A stretch of 64,000 nt of DNA, taken from positions 1,426,001-1,490,000 of the forward strand of contig CAWJLE010000003.1 in assembly GCA_963843645.1 (NCBI GenBank), written 5' to 3'. The translations under genes and the position numbers were made by a program. Of this stretch, positions 1 to 9,884 are shown piece by piece. This stretch comes from CAWJLE01 sp963843645 (GTDB lineage Bacteria > Chloroflexota > Anaerolineae > DAOTYC01). The notes beneath the pieces were generated by a model. It saw nothing but the letters and a program-made list of their open reading frames with translations, was not told the origin of the DNA and did no database searches. The first letter of the stretch is position 1, and each line of letters starts with the position of its first letter.

Positions 1-1035
1 GCGATCTCCTCGTCGTACACCGAATTGTTGGCAATCGCGATGACGTCCACCCCCGCAGCGATGGCCTTTTGCACCGCAGTGGTGAATCCATACTGATTCG
101 TAATGGCGCCCATCTGCATGTCGTCGGAGATTACGACGCCGTCGTAGCCCAGCTCCCCACGCAGGAGCTCGGTGATAGTTCGCTTCGATAGCGTCGCCGG
201 ATGCTCCGGATCCAGCCTGGCGTTGAAGACATGCGCGGTCATTATCGCATCCGCCAGCCCGTCTTTGATGAGCGCCTGGTACGGCTCGAGTTCCGCGCGC
301 GACCACGTCTCCGTCACGTCCACGAGGCCCAGGTGCGAATCGCTGGTGGAGCTGCCGTGGCCGGGGAAGTGCTTCAGCGTACAGAGCACGCCGTGCTCGT
401 GGTGGGCCCGGATGAACTCCGATGCGCACCGGATCACGACCGCCGGGTCGGCCGAGAAGCTGCGTTCCAGGCGCCCAATGATCGGATTGTCCGGGTTCAC
501 GTTCAAGTCGACCACCGGGGCCAGGTTCAGGTTGAAGCCGGCCTGGGCCAGCGTCTGCGCCACGGCGGTGGCGTGCTGGTGGGTCACGGCCGCATTGTCG
601 AACAGGCCCAGGTACTGATGCGACACCGTGGCGGGAAAACCGAACATCTCCTTCAATCGTCGGATGATGCCGCCCTCCTGGTCCACCGACACCAGCAGAG
701 GAATCTCAGAGACCGCCTGCAGCCCGGCAATCAGCCGACGCACCTGTTCCGGCGATGCCACATTACGGACCGGCGAGCCACTTGGGACGTCGTAGTCGAA
801 CAGAACCACGCCGCCGAGATGGCGATCTCGGACGTGCCGAACGATCGGCAGGTCGGACGTCGCCTCGAGACCGCGAAACCCGAGCATCAACATCTGCCCA
901 ATTTTCACGTCGAGACTGACGTCTGCCGCGGTCGTCGCGGCCGAAGATGGCCTGACTCCACTCGGCGGCGAGCATTGCGCCTACCGTCAGTCCGGCCACT
1001 CCCATGAATTCCCGTCTGGATATCCCACGGGCCAC
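1..1035 (-). CDS. nagZ: Tat-exported glycoside hydrolase family 3 beta-N-acetylhexosaminidase, 3' end outside window
   Basis: GH3 enzymes of the NagZ group remove terminal N-acetylglucosamine from peptidoglycan fragments or other glycans. The conserved KHFPGHG motif is read at about 355-375. GVVISDDMQMGA, with the Asp nucleophile, is read at about 110-145. The N-terminus has a twin-arginine signal (SRREF followed by a hydrophobic stretch), so export is predicted. GTG at 1035 is chosen because GGAGG lies eight bases upstream. The signal peptide and the catalytic domain are in different frames. The switch falls at about 915-945, between SQAIFG and the segment beginning DVKIGQM. The catalytic domain is otherwise open to the window edge, so a one-base sequencing indel is more likely than a dead gene. 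The C-terminus is missing because the gene runs off the left edge. Confidence 0.85.
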
Positions 1036-1060
1036 GACAAACACCTCCGCAAGGTTAAGG

Positions 1061-1091
1061 GACTTCCGAAGTCTCAGAAACTTCGGAAGTC
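1061..1091. repeat. Intergenic palindrome, ACTTCCGAAGT family, copy 1
   Basis: GACTTCCGAAGT (1061-1072) pairs with ACTTCGGAAGTC (1080-1091) around a seven-base loop. A perfect relative lies at 35587-35617 and a decayed one at 15373-15403, so this is a dispersed palindromic family. It sits just upstream of the GH3 gene. The rest of 1092-1337 holds no gene I can support. Confidence 0.75.
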
Positions 1092-1278
1092 TGGGACCAC
1101 TCTATTGTTGTCTTCTTGATCCGTATGGGGCGTCATTATACTTCAGGCGCTTCGATGATCAAATATCTCAATATTCGGAAAGGAGGTTGGTTAAGAAGAT
1201 GCGCGAGACACCGCCGGGTGTCATGTCTCATGATCCATGCGGCAACCGCGAACTGCACGGAAGGCGGCGACCCACCGG

Positions 1279-1300
1279 GAGGTCGTAAGCAAACGACCTC
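1279..1300 (-). terminator. Hairpin downstream of the caspase-like gene
   Basis: GAGGTCGT (1279-1286) and ACGACCTC (1293-1300) form a perfect 8-bp stem with a six-base loop. It lies about 40 bases past the stop codon of the minus-strand peptidase gene. No T-run follows, so its role as a terminator is only plausible. Confidence 0.35.
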
Positions 1301-1337
1301 GCCGGAGGGCCGACGAAGAGGAGGAGGGTGAAGGTCG

Positions 1338-2646
1338 CTAGTTTTCCACCGCCGGCAGGAACGTCCGCCATGGGTTCGCCAGCAGGCTCAGCGTCACCGT
1401 GACCGTCTGATCGGCGTCCCGAACATCCGGTGTGCTCGTGGTCAGGCGGACGTGGCCCCGCTGGACACCAAGGGCCTGCCCAGCCGGGCTCACAGTCAGT
1501 GCAAGGTGTCCGCCGCTCTGGCCCGTCGTCGAGCCGTCGACAGCCAGCCACGGCGTGCCGTCGACCAGCGTGGCGGTCCAGGTGAACACGTCCGTCGTGG
1601 TGCAGTCCACGTGGAGGGTGTAGTTGCGCGCCGGGTCGTCCGGCCGCGCGATGTACGCCACCAGCCCAGGACTCACCACCATCGCGGTCATGTCGAACAG
1701 GTCTTTGAGTCTCTTGTCCGGCTGGCCGACGAATGCGTTGTTGTATTGCGTCGTACCGTTGAAGGTATCCTTGTCGAGCCACATTGCATCAGACGGATGC
1801 TGCGGGTGCTCGTAGCGCTCGACGGTACTGAGGTTGAAGTCGAAAAAGGACTCGTACGCCTGGCCCAGAGTCTTCCCCTGGAACAAATAGCGGACGAACA
1901 TCTGCAGGCAGTTGTCGTACCAGTTGGCGAAATAGCCCGCAGCACCGATGTCGAGAAAGGCATCGGAATACATCGCAACGCGGCGCTGGGCCTCGGCGCT
2001 GGTGATGGAGGTCGTGTCGTTGGCGGACGTGCCCGCGGAAAAGCACGCGCTCCCCAGCATCACGATGGCATTGGTGGCCGGCCTCAGGTCACTGCGGATG
2101 TCGTCGGAGCTCTTGAAATACGGCTGAGCCATGCCCTGCGCATTTCGAATTGACAGATAGAAGCCGCCCACGATGGGCGACGGCATGTCGGACCAGTAGA
2201 CGCCATGGCCGCGGTAGAATAGGAAAGCTTGCCCCGTCCACGGCGGCCTTGATTTCGCCCCAGTCACAATTCGGGGCGTAGAATTTGGCCACTGCGACAC
2301 CGTTGGCCGTCAATTCTGCCGCCGCCAGGTCCATAGCCTGTATCTGATGCTGAGTATCGGCGTCCGAGCCGTCGGCGCTGTTAATGGGACCCACCAGCAA
2401 AACCGCCCTGAGTGGTGGCAAGCTGCCGGAAAACGGAGAAGGGGATGGCAGGCCTTGGCGGAACGGTCCCTGCGCAGGCGCGGAAGGCAGGTCAGGCGCA
2501 ATGTGGGGCGTCAGGAGCCCCGGCAACGGCTCAGGGCTCAGCGCGGGCGCCTGAGCCGCCGCAAAAGGCAGCGCACCGCCCGCCCAGATCAGCGCCACGA
2601 CACAGACGAACGCGAGAAGATGCAATCGCTTCCGGTTGAAAGACAT
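1338..2646 (-). CDS. Secreted caspase-like (clan CD) cysteine peptidase with C-terminal beta-sandwich, frameshifted
   Basis: A signal peptide (MSFNRKRLHLLAF, then a hydrophobic core ending near AAAQA) leads into a proline-rich linker. A caspase-fold core follows. The catalytic dyad is recognisable as His in FLFYRGHGV and Cys in MLGSACFSAG, the usual HG and AC signatures of clan CD peptidases. A C-terminal domain of about 85 residues resembles BACON-type beta-sandwiches (WLAVDGS, ending VTVTLSLL). The extreme C-terminus is FLPAVEN, like the YLPL/FLP tails of many Chloroflexota exported proteins. The frame changes once, at about 2225-2245, between WGEIKAAVDG and the FLFYRGHG strand. Both halves are otherwise intact, which suggests an indel in the sequence. 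ATG 2646 has GGGAG eight bases upstream. The substrate is unknown. Confidence 0.7.
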
Positions 2647-2682
2647 CGCTCGACTCCCTGCCCACCGGCGCACTCTACCTTT

Positions 2683-2711
2683 ACTATATCATGTTGCGCA
2701 GTTATGCACAA
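2683..2711 (-). promoter_or_regulatory. Sigma-70-type promoter of the caspase-like gene
   Basis: On the minus strand TTGTGC (2711-2706), a 17-base spacer and TATAGT (2688-2683) lie about 37 bases before the start codon. The -35 box is only 18 bases from that of the divergent kinase promoter, so the two genes may share an operator. Confidence 0.55.
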
Positions 2712-2729
2712 TGGGATTTTAGTCCCACG

Positions 2730-2758
2730 TTGTGGTTCTGCGCAAAAGACGTTATAAT
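2730..2758 (+). promoter_or_regulatory. Sigma-70-type promoter of the hybrid kinase
   Basis: TTGTGG (2730-2735), a 17-base spacer and TATAAT (2753-2758). Transcription would begin near 2765, leaving a leader of about 120 bases before the proposed ATG at 2886. Confidence 0.6.
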
Positions 2759-2885
2759 GCTATATGAGAATGGTCCGCGGTTGGGCGCTCCGTGCGCGCG
2801 GGCCGGTTCGATCACATCGGTCACAACCAAAGATAGCTGATCTGGCGGCTGATGGAGGGGCGGCGCTTGATGCCAGCAAGATTTC

Positions 2886-5800
2886 ATGCAGCAACAGATG
2901 GACTATATTCTCTTTTTTCTACGGATTCATGTTAATTCTTCTGGGCACGGCTGCCGCCGGAGTGGCGCAGCGCCATAGCAAGCACCTGCCCTGGGTCTGG
3001 CTCGCGGTTTTCGGCTTCCTCCAAGGCCTGTCGCAGTGGCTATCCCTGGTCGCTTTCAGCCTGGGTGACGGGCCGCTGTTCGCCGCGGTGCGCTTCGGCG
3101 TGATCGTGGTGTCCTACCTGTTCCTGATCAGTTTGCTCGAGATGGATGGCGCCGGCTCGGGGCCAGGGGACCCGGACGGTGGATCTACCTGCCGCTCCTG
3201 ATCGGTGCGGCTCTGATTGGCTTGTGGATCGCTCGGCCGGTGGACGCCGGTGCGATCGGCGGCCTGAACGCGATCGCCCGTTACGTGCTCGCACTGACGG
3301 GAGGTCTGTGGTCGGCTGTGGGTCTATGGCGCGCCGGCCGGAAAGCACAAGCCGGGGAGACCGGCCGGACGGCCAGGCTGAGCCTGTCCGTGGCCGCGGG
3401 CGGCATGGCACTGTACGCCCTCGCGGCAGGGATGATCGTCCCGCGGGCGTCGTTTTTCCCAGCGTCCGTCGTGAATCAGGTCGCCTTCCTGTCTGTCACC
3501 GGCATGCCTGTCCAGTTGGTTCGCGGCCTTCTGGCGGCCCTCATGACGGCCGCTCTGTGGGCCTTCTATCAGGCGACTCTCGAACGCAGCAGCAGCCGAA
3601 CAGAGAAGCTGCAGCTGCCGCTCACCCTGCTGATCGTGCTGCTGTCGGGCCTCGTCTTCACCGAATCCGTGGCGCTCAAGACTGACCAGGATGCGCGCGA
3701 CGAGCTATTGAACCAGGCCCGAATCGCCGCGTCGGCGTTGAATCCTGACCACATTGAGGCCCTCGCCGGCTCGCAGGACGACCTGTCCAACCCTGACTAC
3801 CTGATCCTTCGACGGCAACTGGTAAGTATGGCCGCCAGCAACCCGCGCTTCCGCTGGCTGTACGTCATGCTTCTGCGAGACGGCACGATCCCGTTCGCTG
3901 TCGACTCCGTTGCGGAAGACAGCCCCGATCACGCCCAGCCCGGCCAGGTGTACCAGCAGCCACCGCCGGAGCTGTTCGGCGTTTTCTCCGTCGGACAGGC
4001 CGTTGCAGTGGGACCCTACCGGGACGCTTACGGCAGATTCGCGTCAGGATTCGCTCCCATTCGCGATCGGGTCGGCGGACAGGTCGTCGCCGTTCTCGGC
4101 CTGGACGTCAGCGCCACCGCCTGGCAGCAGGCGCTCGCCCGCCAGCGCGTGCTCCCCATTTCCATTACGTTGTTGATCTCCCTGCTCTACGTGGGCTTCT
4201 TCGTGCTGCGTCAGCGCCTCTGGGAATCCGCCCAGCGACTCGCCGTTCACAGCCAACGCCTGGCCGAAGCACAGCGCGTTGCCCACATCGGCAGCTGGGC
4301 CTACGCGCCGCAGACCGGGCAGGTTAGCTGGTCTGATGAGATGTTCCGCATTTTGGGTGTGGATCCCCAAGGCGGCGCCCCCTGTTTCCCGGAAGGGCAC
4401 CAGCCGCTCATCCACCACGACGATTGGGAAAGCTACCAATCGGTCGTCTGCACCGCCGGGGACTTCGACGGTCAGGAATTCGAGTTTCGAGCTTTCCAGC
4501 CGGACGGCAGTCCGCGGTACATCGCCCTGCGGGCCGAGGTTCAGCGCAACCACGCGGGCCAGATCGTTCAGGTCATGGGCACTGCACAGGACATCACCGA
4601 ACGGAAGCAGGCAGAGGTGGTCCTGTCCGCCGCCCACACCGCACTCGAAGAGACGAACCTCCGGCTCCAAAGGGCGAGCCAGGTCAAGAGCGAGTTTCTT
4701 GCCAACATGAGCCACGAGATCCGCACTCCGCTCAATGCCATCATCGGCATGACCGGGCTGCTGCTGGACACCGAGCAGACCACCAAGCAGCGGGAGTTCA
4801 CCGAGACGATCCGGACCAGCGGCGAAGTTTTGTTGGCCCTCATCAACGACATTCTGGACTTCTCCAAGATCGAAGCCCGTAAACTGGACCTGGAAAAGCA
4901 CCCCTTCGTTTTGCGAAACTGCATCGAAGAGGCGCTGGACCTCGTGACGTCCAAAGCGACCGAGAAACAGCTGGACATCGCCTACGTCCTCGACGGCGAC
5001 CTCCCGACTACATTTGTCGGCGATGTCACCCGGCTGCGGCAAATACTGGTCAATTTGCTCAGCAACGCCGTCAAGTTCACCGATGCGGGCGAGGTGGTCA
5101 CGTCCGTCGCCGCGCAGCGACGCGATCCCGATCCCAATGGCACACCGCAATATCAGCTCCACTTTGCCATCCGTGACACGGGCGTGGGTATTCCGATCAG
5201 TCGTCGCGATCGCCTGTTTCAGGCCTTCAGCCAGATCGACGCGTCCACCACGCGCCGATTCGGCGGAACGGGTCTGGGCCTGGCCATCAGCAAGGACCTG
5301 AGCGAACTGATGGGCGGCACGATGTGGGTAGAAAGCTCCGGCATCCCCGGGGAAGGCGCAACGTTCCACTTCACTATTCTGGCGCCGCTCGCGGCGGAGC
5401 AAGAGTCGCTGCTGAACGAAGAGAACCTGGTCGACTTGGCGGGCAAGCGGGTGCTGATCGTCGACGACAATCCAACGGGCCGGCGCATCCTCGTCCACCA
5501 GACCGACTCCTGGGGCATGTTGCCTATCGCCGCCTCGTCCGGACCTGAAGCGCTCGCCCGCATCCGGCAGGGCAGGCCCTTCGATCTCGCGATTCTGGAT
5601 TACCAGATGCCGGACATGGACGGGTTGACCCTGGCGAAGGAAATCCAGACGCTGCTCGGGGCACGGGCGTTTCCCCTGATCCTGCTTTCGTCACTGGGGT
5701 ACCGGGAATCGGGCAGCGACAACGCCCGCTTCGCAGCGTACCTGACCAAGCCCGTCAAGTTGTCACAATTCTACGACACGCTCGTCAACGTCATCACGAG

Positions 5801-6671
5801 CCGCAGCACGTCAGTGAAACAACGCACCGGCCCACTGCGCATCGACCCAGACGTTGGGCACCGGCATCCGCTGCGCATCCTGCTGGCCGAGGACAACGTG
5901 GTCAACCAGAAAGTAGCGTTGAACCTGTTGGCCAAGATAGGGTATCGCGCCGACGTGGTCTGGAACGGCGAGGAAGTGCTGGACGCGCTGCGCCGCCAGC
6001 CGTACGACGTCGTCCTGATGGACGTGCAGATGCCGGAAATGGACGGCGTGCAAGCCACCGAGCAGATCCAGCGAGAATGGCCGCCGGAACAACGGCCCCG
6101 CATCATCGCCATGACTGCCAATGCCATGAAGGGCGACCGTGAGCGGTACCTGGCCTGCGGCATGAGCGACTACGTCAGCAAGCCGATTCGGATGGACGAG
6201 CTGATACGAGCGCTCACCCACAGTGGGCCACGTCCCGACCGCACCGCCGAAGCAAACACTCTCTTCGGCTCAACGCCCTCCTTTGAGGGAACGGGCCCGT
6301 CCGCACCGGTAACCGACCCGTCTCTACTGAAGGAGTTTGAGACCCTCATGGGAGACAGCGGCGACCGGATGGTCTCCGAGCTGATAAGCCTGTATCTGCA
6401 GGAGGCATCGTCCCTGATCAATGAAATGGGAAAAATGATCGCCCATCCGGACGTCGACGCCCTGCGGCGCGCAGCCCACACTCTAAAAGGGAACAGCAGC
6501 CAGGTCGGTGCGACTCAACTCGCCGTTCTGTGTCAGAATCTGGAGACCCTGGCAGCGGAGGGTCACATGAATGGCGTGGGCGACGCAGTGCTCGACATTC
6601 GCCGCCATTTCGCTCGAGTCGACTCCGAATTCAGGCTGGTTCTCAAATCGAAAGCCGACCGTAAGCCTTGA
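2886..6671 (+). CDS. Hybrid sensor histidine kinase (membrane sensor, PAS, HisKA, HATPase, two receivers, Hpt)
   Basis: This is a phosphorelay kinase of the BarA/ArcB architecture. The N-terminus has several membrane helices and the motif LPWVWLAVFGFLQGLSQWL, typical of a sensory membrane domain seen in other PAS kinases. An extracytoplasmic sensor region follows. Next come a PAS domain (AHIGSWAY), HisKA (NMSHEIRTPLNAI), HATPase (NLLSNAVKFT, GTGLGLAISK), receiver 1 (VLIVDDN, LDYQMPDMDG), receiver 2 (LLAEDN, LMDVQMPEMDG) and a C-terminal Hpt domain (AAHTLKGNS). Two apparent indels break the N-terminus. One is in a run of six T at 2913-2918, where removing one T joins MDYILFF to YGFMLILLG. The other is near 3170-3180, joining SGPGD to GRWIYLPLL. 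From 3222 the frame is uninterrupted for 1149 codons. The signal sensed and the output partner are not visible here. Confidence 0.88.
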
Positions 6672-6690
6672 AAACCGCTCTGATCGCAGG

Positions 6691-7704
6691 TCACTTGTTT
6701 CTGTCGTAGAAGCTTTCGAATGAGTCGATGTCCGGCGGAACGAGCATGAGCTGGCGAACCAACGCAGCGGTCTCGCGCACGCCCTGCTCGCGGTTCATGC
6801 CGTTGTCTTCCCACTCGATCGACAGCGGTCCCCCGTAGCCGATCTTGTCCAGCGCTCGGAACAGCTTTTCGAACTGCACTCCGCCGCGCCCGGGCGAGAC
6901 AAAGTCCCACCCTCGTCGCTCGTCACCGAACGGCAGCAGTGAGCTCAGGGCGCCGTTGCGGCCATCGTGGTTGCGCGCCGAGTCCTTGACGTGCACGTGG
7001 TAGATCCGATCGCGGAACTCGTAGGCGAAGGTCACCGGGTCTACCGCCTGCCAATGCAGATGGCTCGGGTCCAGGTTGATGCCAAACGCAGGGCGGCGGC
7101 CAATGGCTTCCAGGGTTTTCTTCGTCGTCCAATAATCGAACGCGATCTCGCTCGGGTGGACCTCCAGCGCAAACTTCACGCCTGCCCGGTCGAATACGTC
7201 CATGATCGGATTCCAGCGGTCCGCGAAATCACGATAGCCTTCGGCAATCAGCTCCGGCCAGACCGGCGGGAAGCCTGCCACCGTGTGCCAGATCTTCGAG
7301 CCGGTGAAGCCGGTGACAGTCTCGACGCCCATTCGGGCAGCCGCGATCGCAGTATTCTGCACTTCCTCAGCGCAACGGCGGCGAATGCCTTCCGGCTCGC
7401 CGTCACCCCACAATCGCGGCAGGAGCATACGGCGGTGTCGCTCATCCAACGGATGGTCGCATACGCATTGACCGGCGACGTGGGCACTGATCGCCCAACA
7501 CTTCAGTTCATACTTCGCCAACAGGTCCGTCTTGTTACGCAGGTAGGAATCCGTTTCGAGCGCCTGGACTGGATCCCAGTGGTCGCCCGCCGCACCCAGC
7601 TCCAAGCCGTTCAGGCCCCACGCCTGTGCTTTGCGGCACACTTCCTCCAGCGGCAAATCCGCCCATTGCGCGGTGTACAGCGTGATCGGACGTAACATAT
7701 TCAT
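6691..7704 (-). CDS. Sugar phosphate isomerase/epimerase family (AP endonuclease 2-type TIM barrel)
   Basis: A 337-residue member of the xylose-isomerase-like TIM-barrel family, which uses a divalent metal to isomerise or epimerise sugars and cyclitols. Likely metal ligands lie in FALEVHPSEIAFD, NLDPSHLHWQ, HVHVKD and LSIEWED, the usual Glu/Asp/His/Glu set. The Shine-Dalgarno GGAGGACA (7705-7712) fixes ATG 7704 rather than the upstream in-frame ATG. Its 3' end is close to the convergent kinase gene, about 20 bases away, and it stands alone otherwise. Family membership is clear. The substrate cannot be told from sequence, and inosose dehydratase or a hexose epimerase are both possible. Confidence 0.85.
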   Translation of the reverse strand: MNMLRPITLYTAQWADLPLEEVCRKAQAWGLNGLELGAAGDHWDPVQALETDSYLRNKTDLLAKYELKCWAISAHVAGQCVCDHPLDERHRRMLLPRLWGDGEPEGIRRRCAEEVQNTAIAAARMGVETVTGFTGSKIWHTVAGFPPVWPELIAEGYRDFADRWNPIMDVFDRAGVKFALEVHPSEIAFDYWTTKKTLEAIGRRPAFGINLDPSHLHWQAVDPVTFAYEFRDRIYHVHVKDSARNHDGRNGALSSLLPFGDERRGWDFVSPGRGGVQFEKLFRALDKIGYGGPLSIEWEDNGMNREQGVRETAALVRQLMLVPPDIDSFESFYDRNK

Positions 7705-7921
7705 TGTCCTCCGTGGACGCATGCGTGAGAATCGCGAGACTCCGGAAGCCCGCGCGGACTCTATTGCAGACTCCGGTTATTGCTGCGGCCGCCGCCCCCC
7801 GCATTTTCCGGCCCGCCGCAGGTTGCGGCACACATCGATGATGATATTCCATTGCGTGCCGAAAATCAAGAGAATCCACCCCTCGATAGGACCACCCAGG
7901 CACCGCTCTGATTGCGGCGTA

Positions 7922-7930
7922 TGCTATAAT
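7922..7930 (+). promoter_or_regulatory. Extended -10 promoter (TGCTATAAT)
   Basis: TGn followed by a perfect TATAAT lies 24 bases before the ATG of the next gene. No good -35 box stands at the standard distance, which fits an extended -10 promoter. Confidence 0.5.
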
Positions 7931-7953
7931 AGACTTGCTGAGGAGAGTGTGAC

Positions 7954-8745
7954 ATGAACTGGGATTTGAGCCGCAACGATCGTCTGTTTCTGGTGGAGAC
8001 TCTCATGCCGGGCTATCGCGACGCGGAAGCCGCGTCCGACATGATTGCCGGCAACGAACGGGCCATCGAAACCATGCTCGATGACGAGCGTCTCTTCGAG
8101 CGCCTCATCGGCGACGAGGAAGTCCTGATCCGCGTGTCGCCGTGGCTGTTCTTCTCCGTGCTCCTGCGGCGAGCGAGGTTCGACCTGAAACGAGAGACCT
8201 TTACGGTGGAGCGTCGCCAGCAGCAGAAAGTGGTTCTGTTCGATGCCGACCTGGTGGCCGGCCTGCTGGAACAGGAAGAGTTGCGCGACTACCTGGCGGC
8301 CTTGCTGGCTTCGTTCACTCGTGTTGAAAGCATTACTGTGCCGGTGAGAGTCAAACGGGGGGTGTGGCGCCGATATCGAATCAGCGATCTGGACGTGGAG
8401 AGCCTGGAGCGCTTCGGCGCGTCAGCGGAGCCCGCGCAGCGTTTCGAAGCCTACAAACGTATCGCGGATGTATGCCTGTTCCTGACGGGTATGTTTCCCG
8501 ATTTCGTCAATTCAACGCGTCCCGCCGGCGCGCGGGCGTCGCGATACCGGAGTCGAGAGGATTACGAGGAGCACGGACAGGCGTTCTATCGGCTGGCCGC
8601 CGAGCACGGCCGGGCTCAGGCCGAAGGCCTCGCCGCTGTCCTCTCGACCCTGTCAGAGCAGTTCGTGCTCGCGGAAAAGCCCCTGGCCTTCCTCGCCGAC
8701 CGCTACCTGAGGTTCAGCCGCCATCGCCTGTTCGACGTATCGTAG
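7954..8745 (+). CDS. Conserved hypothetical protein, 263 residues
   Basis: I do not recognise a family. The protein is soluble, largely alpha-helical and rich in charged residues, with no signal peptide, membrane helix or obvious catalytic motif. Notable stretches are an N-terminal acidic helix (MLDDERLFERLIGDEEVLIR), a Leu/Phe-rich segment (SPWLFFSVLLRRARF) and LTGMFPDFVN near residue 190. AGGAG at 7941-7945 supports the ATG at 7954. It is monocistronic, with its own promoter and a convergent reductase gene downstream. Codon use is the same as in its neighbours, so it looks like a normal chromosomal gene. A regulatory or scaffolding role is a guess only. Confidence 0.8.
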   Translation: MNWDLSRNDRLFLVETLMPGYRDAEAASDMIAGNERAIETMLDDERLFERLIGDEEVLIRVSPWLFFSVLLRRARFDLKRETFTVERRQQQKVVLFDADLVAGLLEQEELRDYLAALLASFTRVESITVPVRVKRGVWRRYRISDLDVESLERFGASAEPAQRFEAYKRIADVCLFLTGMFPDFVNSTRPAGARASRYRSREDYEEHGQAFYRLAAEHGRAQAEGLAAVLSTLSEQFVLAEKPLAFLADRYLRFSRHRLFDVS

Positions 8746-8826
8746 ATGATGCACAGCCACTGCGGGGTCGTGCCCGGGTCGTGCCGCTGGGCGGCCAACG
8801 TATCCTTCGGCTGCCGCTGCTGCCGC

Positions 8827-9360
8827 TCAGCGGTGAATGAGATAGTGCAGCTGCGCCACCCCGTTGGGGTATGCGGTGGATTCCAGAAGCTCCAGAACTG
8901 GCGCCCTCGAGATGTCTCGAAATAGGGGGATGCCGCGCCGCACCAGCGTGGGAATGACGAACAACCTGATCTCATCAAGGAGGCCTGCGTTGACGAAGAC
9001 GGTGATGAGCGAGGCGCCGCCGATCAGCCAGATGTTCCCGTCGCTCACCGACTTGACGCGGTCCAAGAGGGATGCCGGATCCCCGGAGTATAGCTCGACG
9101 TCGGGATCCAGCAGTGGCAGCGGGCGATGTGTGAAAACGACCGTCTTCCTGCCGGCGTACGGCCAGGGCGTCCCGAAGGTCGGGATCTGCTCGTAGGTCA
9201 TCCGGCCGAGGATGACCGTGCCGACGGTGGCGTAGAACGCGTCGTAGCCGTAATCGTGCTCTTCATACGGCTCGAGCCAGCCAACGCCGCCGTCCTGATC
9301 GGCAATGTAGCCATCGAGGCTGGCCGCAATGTACAGAACCACGTTACCCCTTCGTTCCAT
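8827..9360 (-). CDS. Dihydrofolate-reductase-like / RibD C-terminal domain protein
   Basis: A stand-alone reductase-fold protein of about 177 residues, in the family that includes bacterial YyaP/YwjB proteins. Family hallmarks are the N-terminal VVLYIAASLDGYIA strand and loop, TVILGRMTYEQ (substrate and NADPH contact), KTVVFTHR, and NIWLIGGASLI (the glycine-rich NADPH-binding turn). ATG 9360 overlaps the stop of the upstream DUF3788 gene as TGATG, with GAGGTG six bases before it, so the two are translationally coupled. The true substrate is unknown. Such proteins rarely replace FolA, and they often travel with small stress or resistance genes. Confidence 0.85.
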   Translation of the reverse strand: MERRGNVVLYIAASLDGYIADQDGGVGWLEPYEEHDYGYDAFYATVGTVILGRMTYEQIPTFGTPWPYAGRKTVVFTHRPLPLLDPDVELYSGDPASLLDRVKSVSDGNIWLIGGASLITVFVNAGLLDEIRLFVIPTLVRRGIPLFRDISRAPVLELLESTAYPNGVAQLHYLIHR

Positions 9361-9800
9361 CACGCACCTCGCGCTTGCGACGTGGCCGGACGCATCTTCA
9401 GGCTCAAGAGGGTCTTGACGTCGGCTACGTCCAGATCAGACTCAACATCGACAAACAGCCAACGGCCTTCCGGGTAGGGATTCGCCGAAGCGATGGCGTG
9501 CCGCGCATTTGGCCCCACGGAGCTACGAAGGGCCTCCTGCACGCCGGGCTCCAGCAGTACGATCTGCGCTGTGAAGCCGCCTTGACGGGGGTAGAGCGAA
9601 AGCACCGCTTTGCCGCTCTTGCGAAGGCGCTGCGCCCAGCCGTAGTTCTTGCCGTAGAAGCCGAAGTCAGTGCGGGCGCGATAGCTCGCCGATACGTATT
9701 CGACGAGTTGGTCCCACATGGGGCGGGCGTCACCCAGGACCGCAAAGATCTCGTCCATCGTGGGTTGATGCTGCTTGTCCGTGAAAACCCCAACGCTCAT
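9360..9800 (-). CDS. DUF3788 family protein
   Basis: A small soluble protein of about 146 residues that matches the DUF3788 pattern. It has an N-terminal segment predicting an MDEIFAVLGDARPMWDQL helix, then FYGKNYGWAQRLRKSGKAVL and LYPRQGGFTAQIVL. The biochemical role of this family is not known. I prefer ATG 9800 (MSVGVFTDK), which has a weak GGGAAAAAG before it. An upstream GTG at 9827 would add nine residues and has no ribosome site. Its stop codon overlaps the start of the DHFR-like gene, so the pair forms a two-gene operon. Confidence 0.75.
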   Translation of the reverse strand: MSVGVFTDKQHQPTMDEIFAVLGDARPMWDQLVEYVSASYRARTDFGFYGKNYGWAQRLRKSGKAVLSLYPRQGGFTAQIVLLEPGVQEALRSSVGPNARHAIASANPYPEGRWLFVDVESDLDVADVKTLLSLKMRPATSQARGA

Positions 9801-9884
9801 CTTTTTCCCAATGAGCAGGCCCGCCACCGACAGCTGAATTCCGATAGACGTCGGACTGCCTGAGGGTCCAGCAGGATTCGACGC

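Noticed and set aside
1198..1287. Small 29-codon open frame after AAAGGAGG
   Set aside because: Spacing is long, composition is Arg/Pro-rich, and it runs against the neighbouring genes. I see no support beyond the ribosome-site-like motif.
2764..2885. Kinase start at 2764
   Set aside because: It lies at the predicted transcription start and gives a basic, non-conserved N-terminus. ATG 2886 gives the conserved MDYILFF start after one T is removed.
4044..5498. 484-codon minus-strand frame opposite the hybrid kinase
   Set aside because: It mirrors the kinase domains codon by codon and has no homology or ribosome site of its own.
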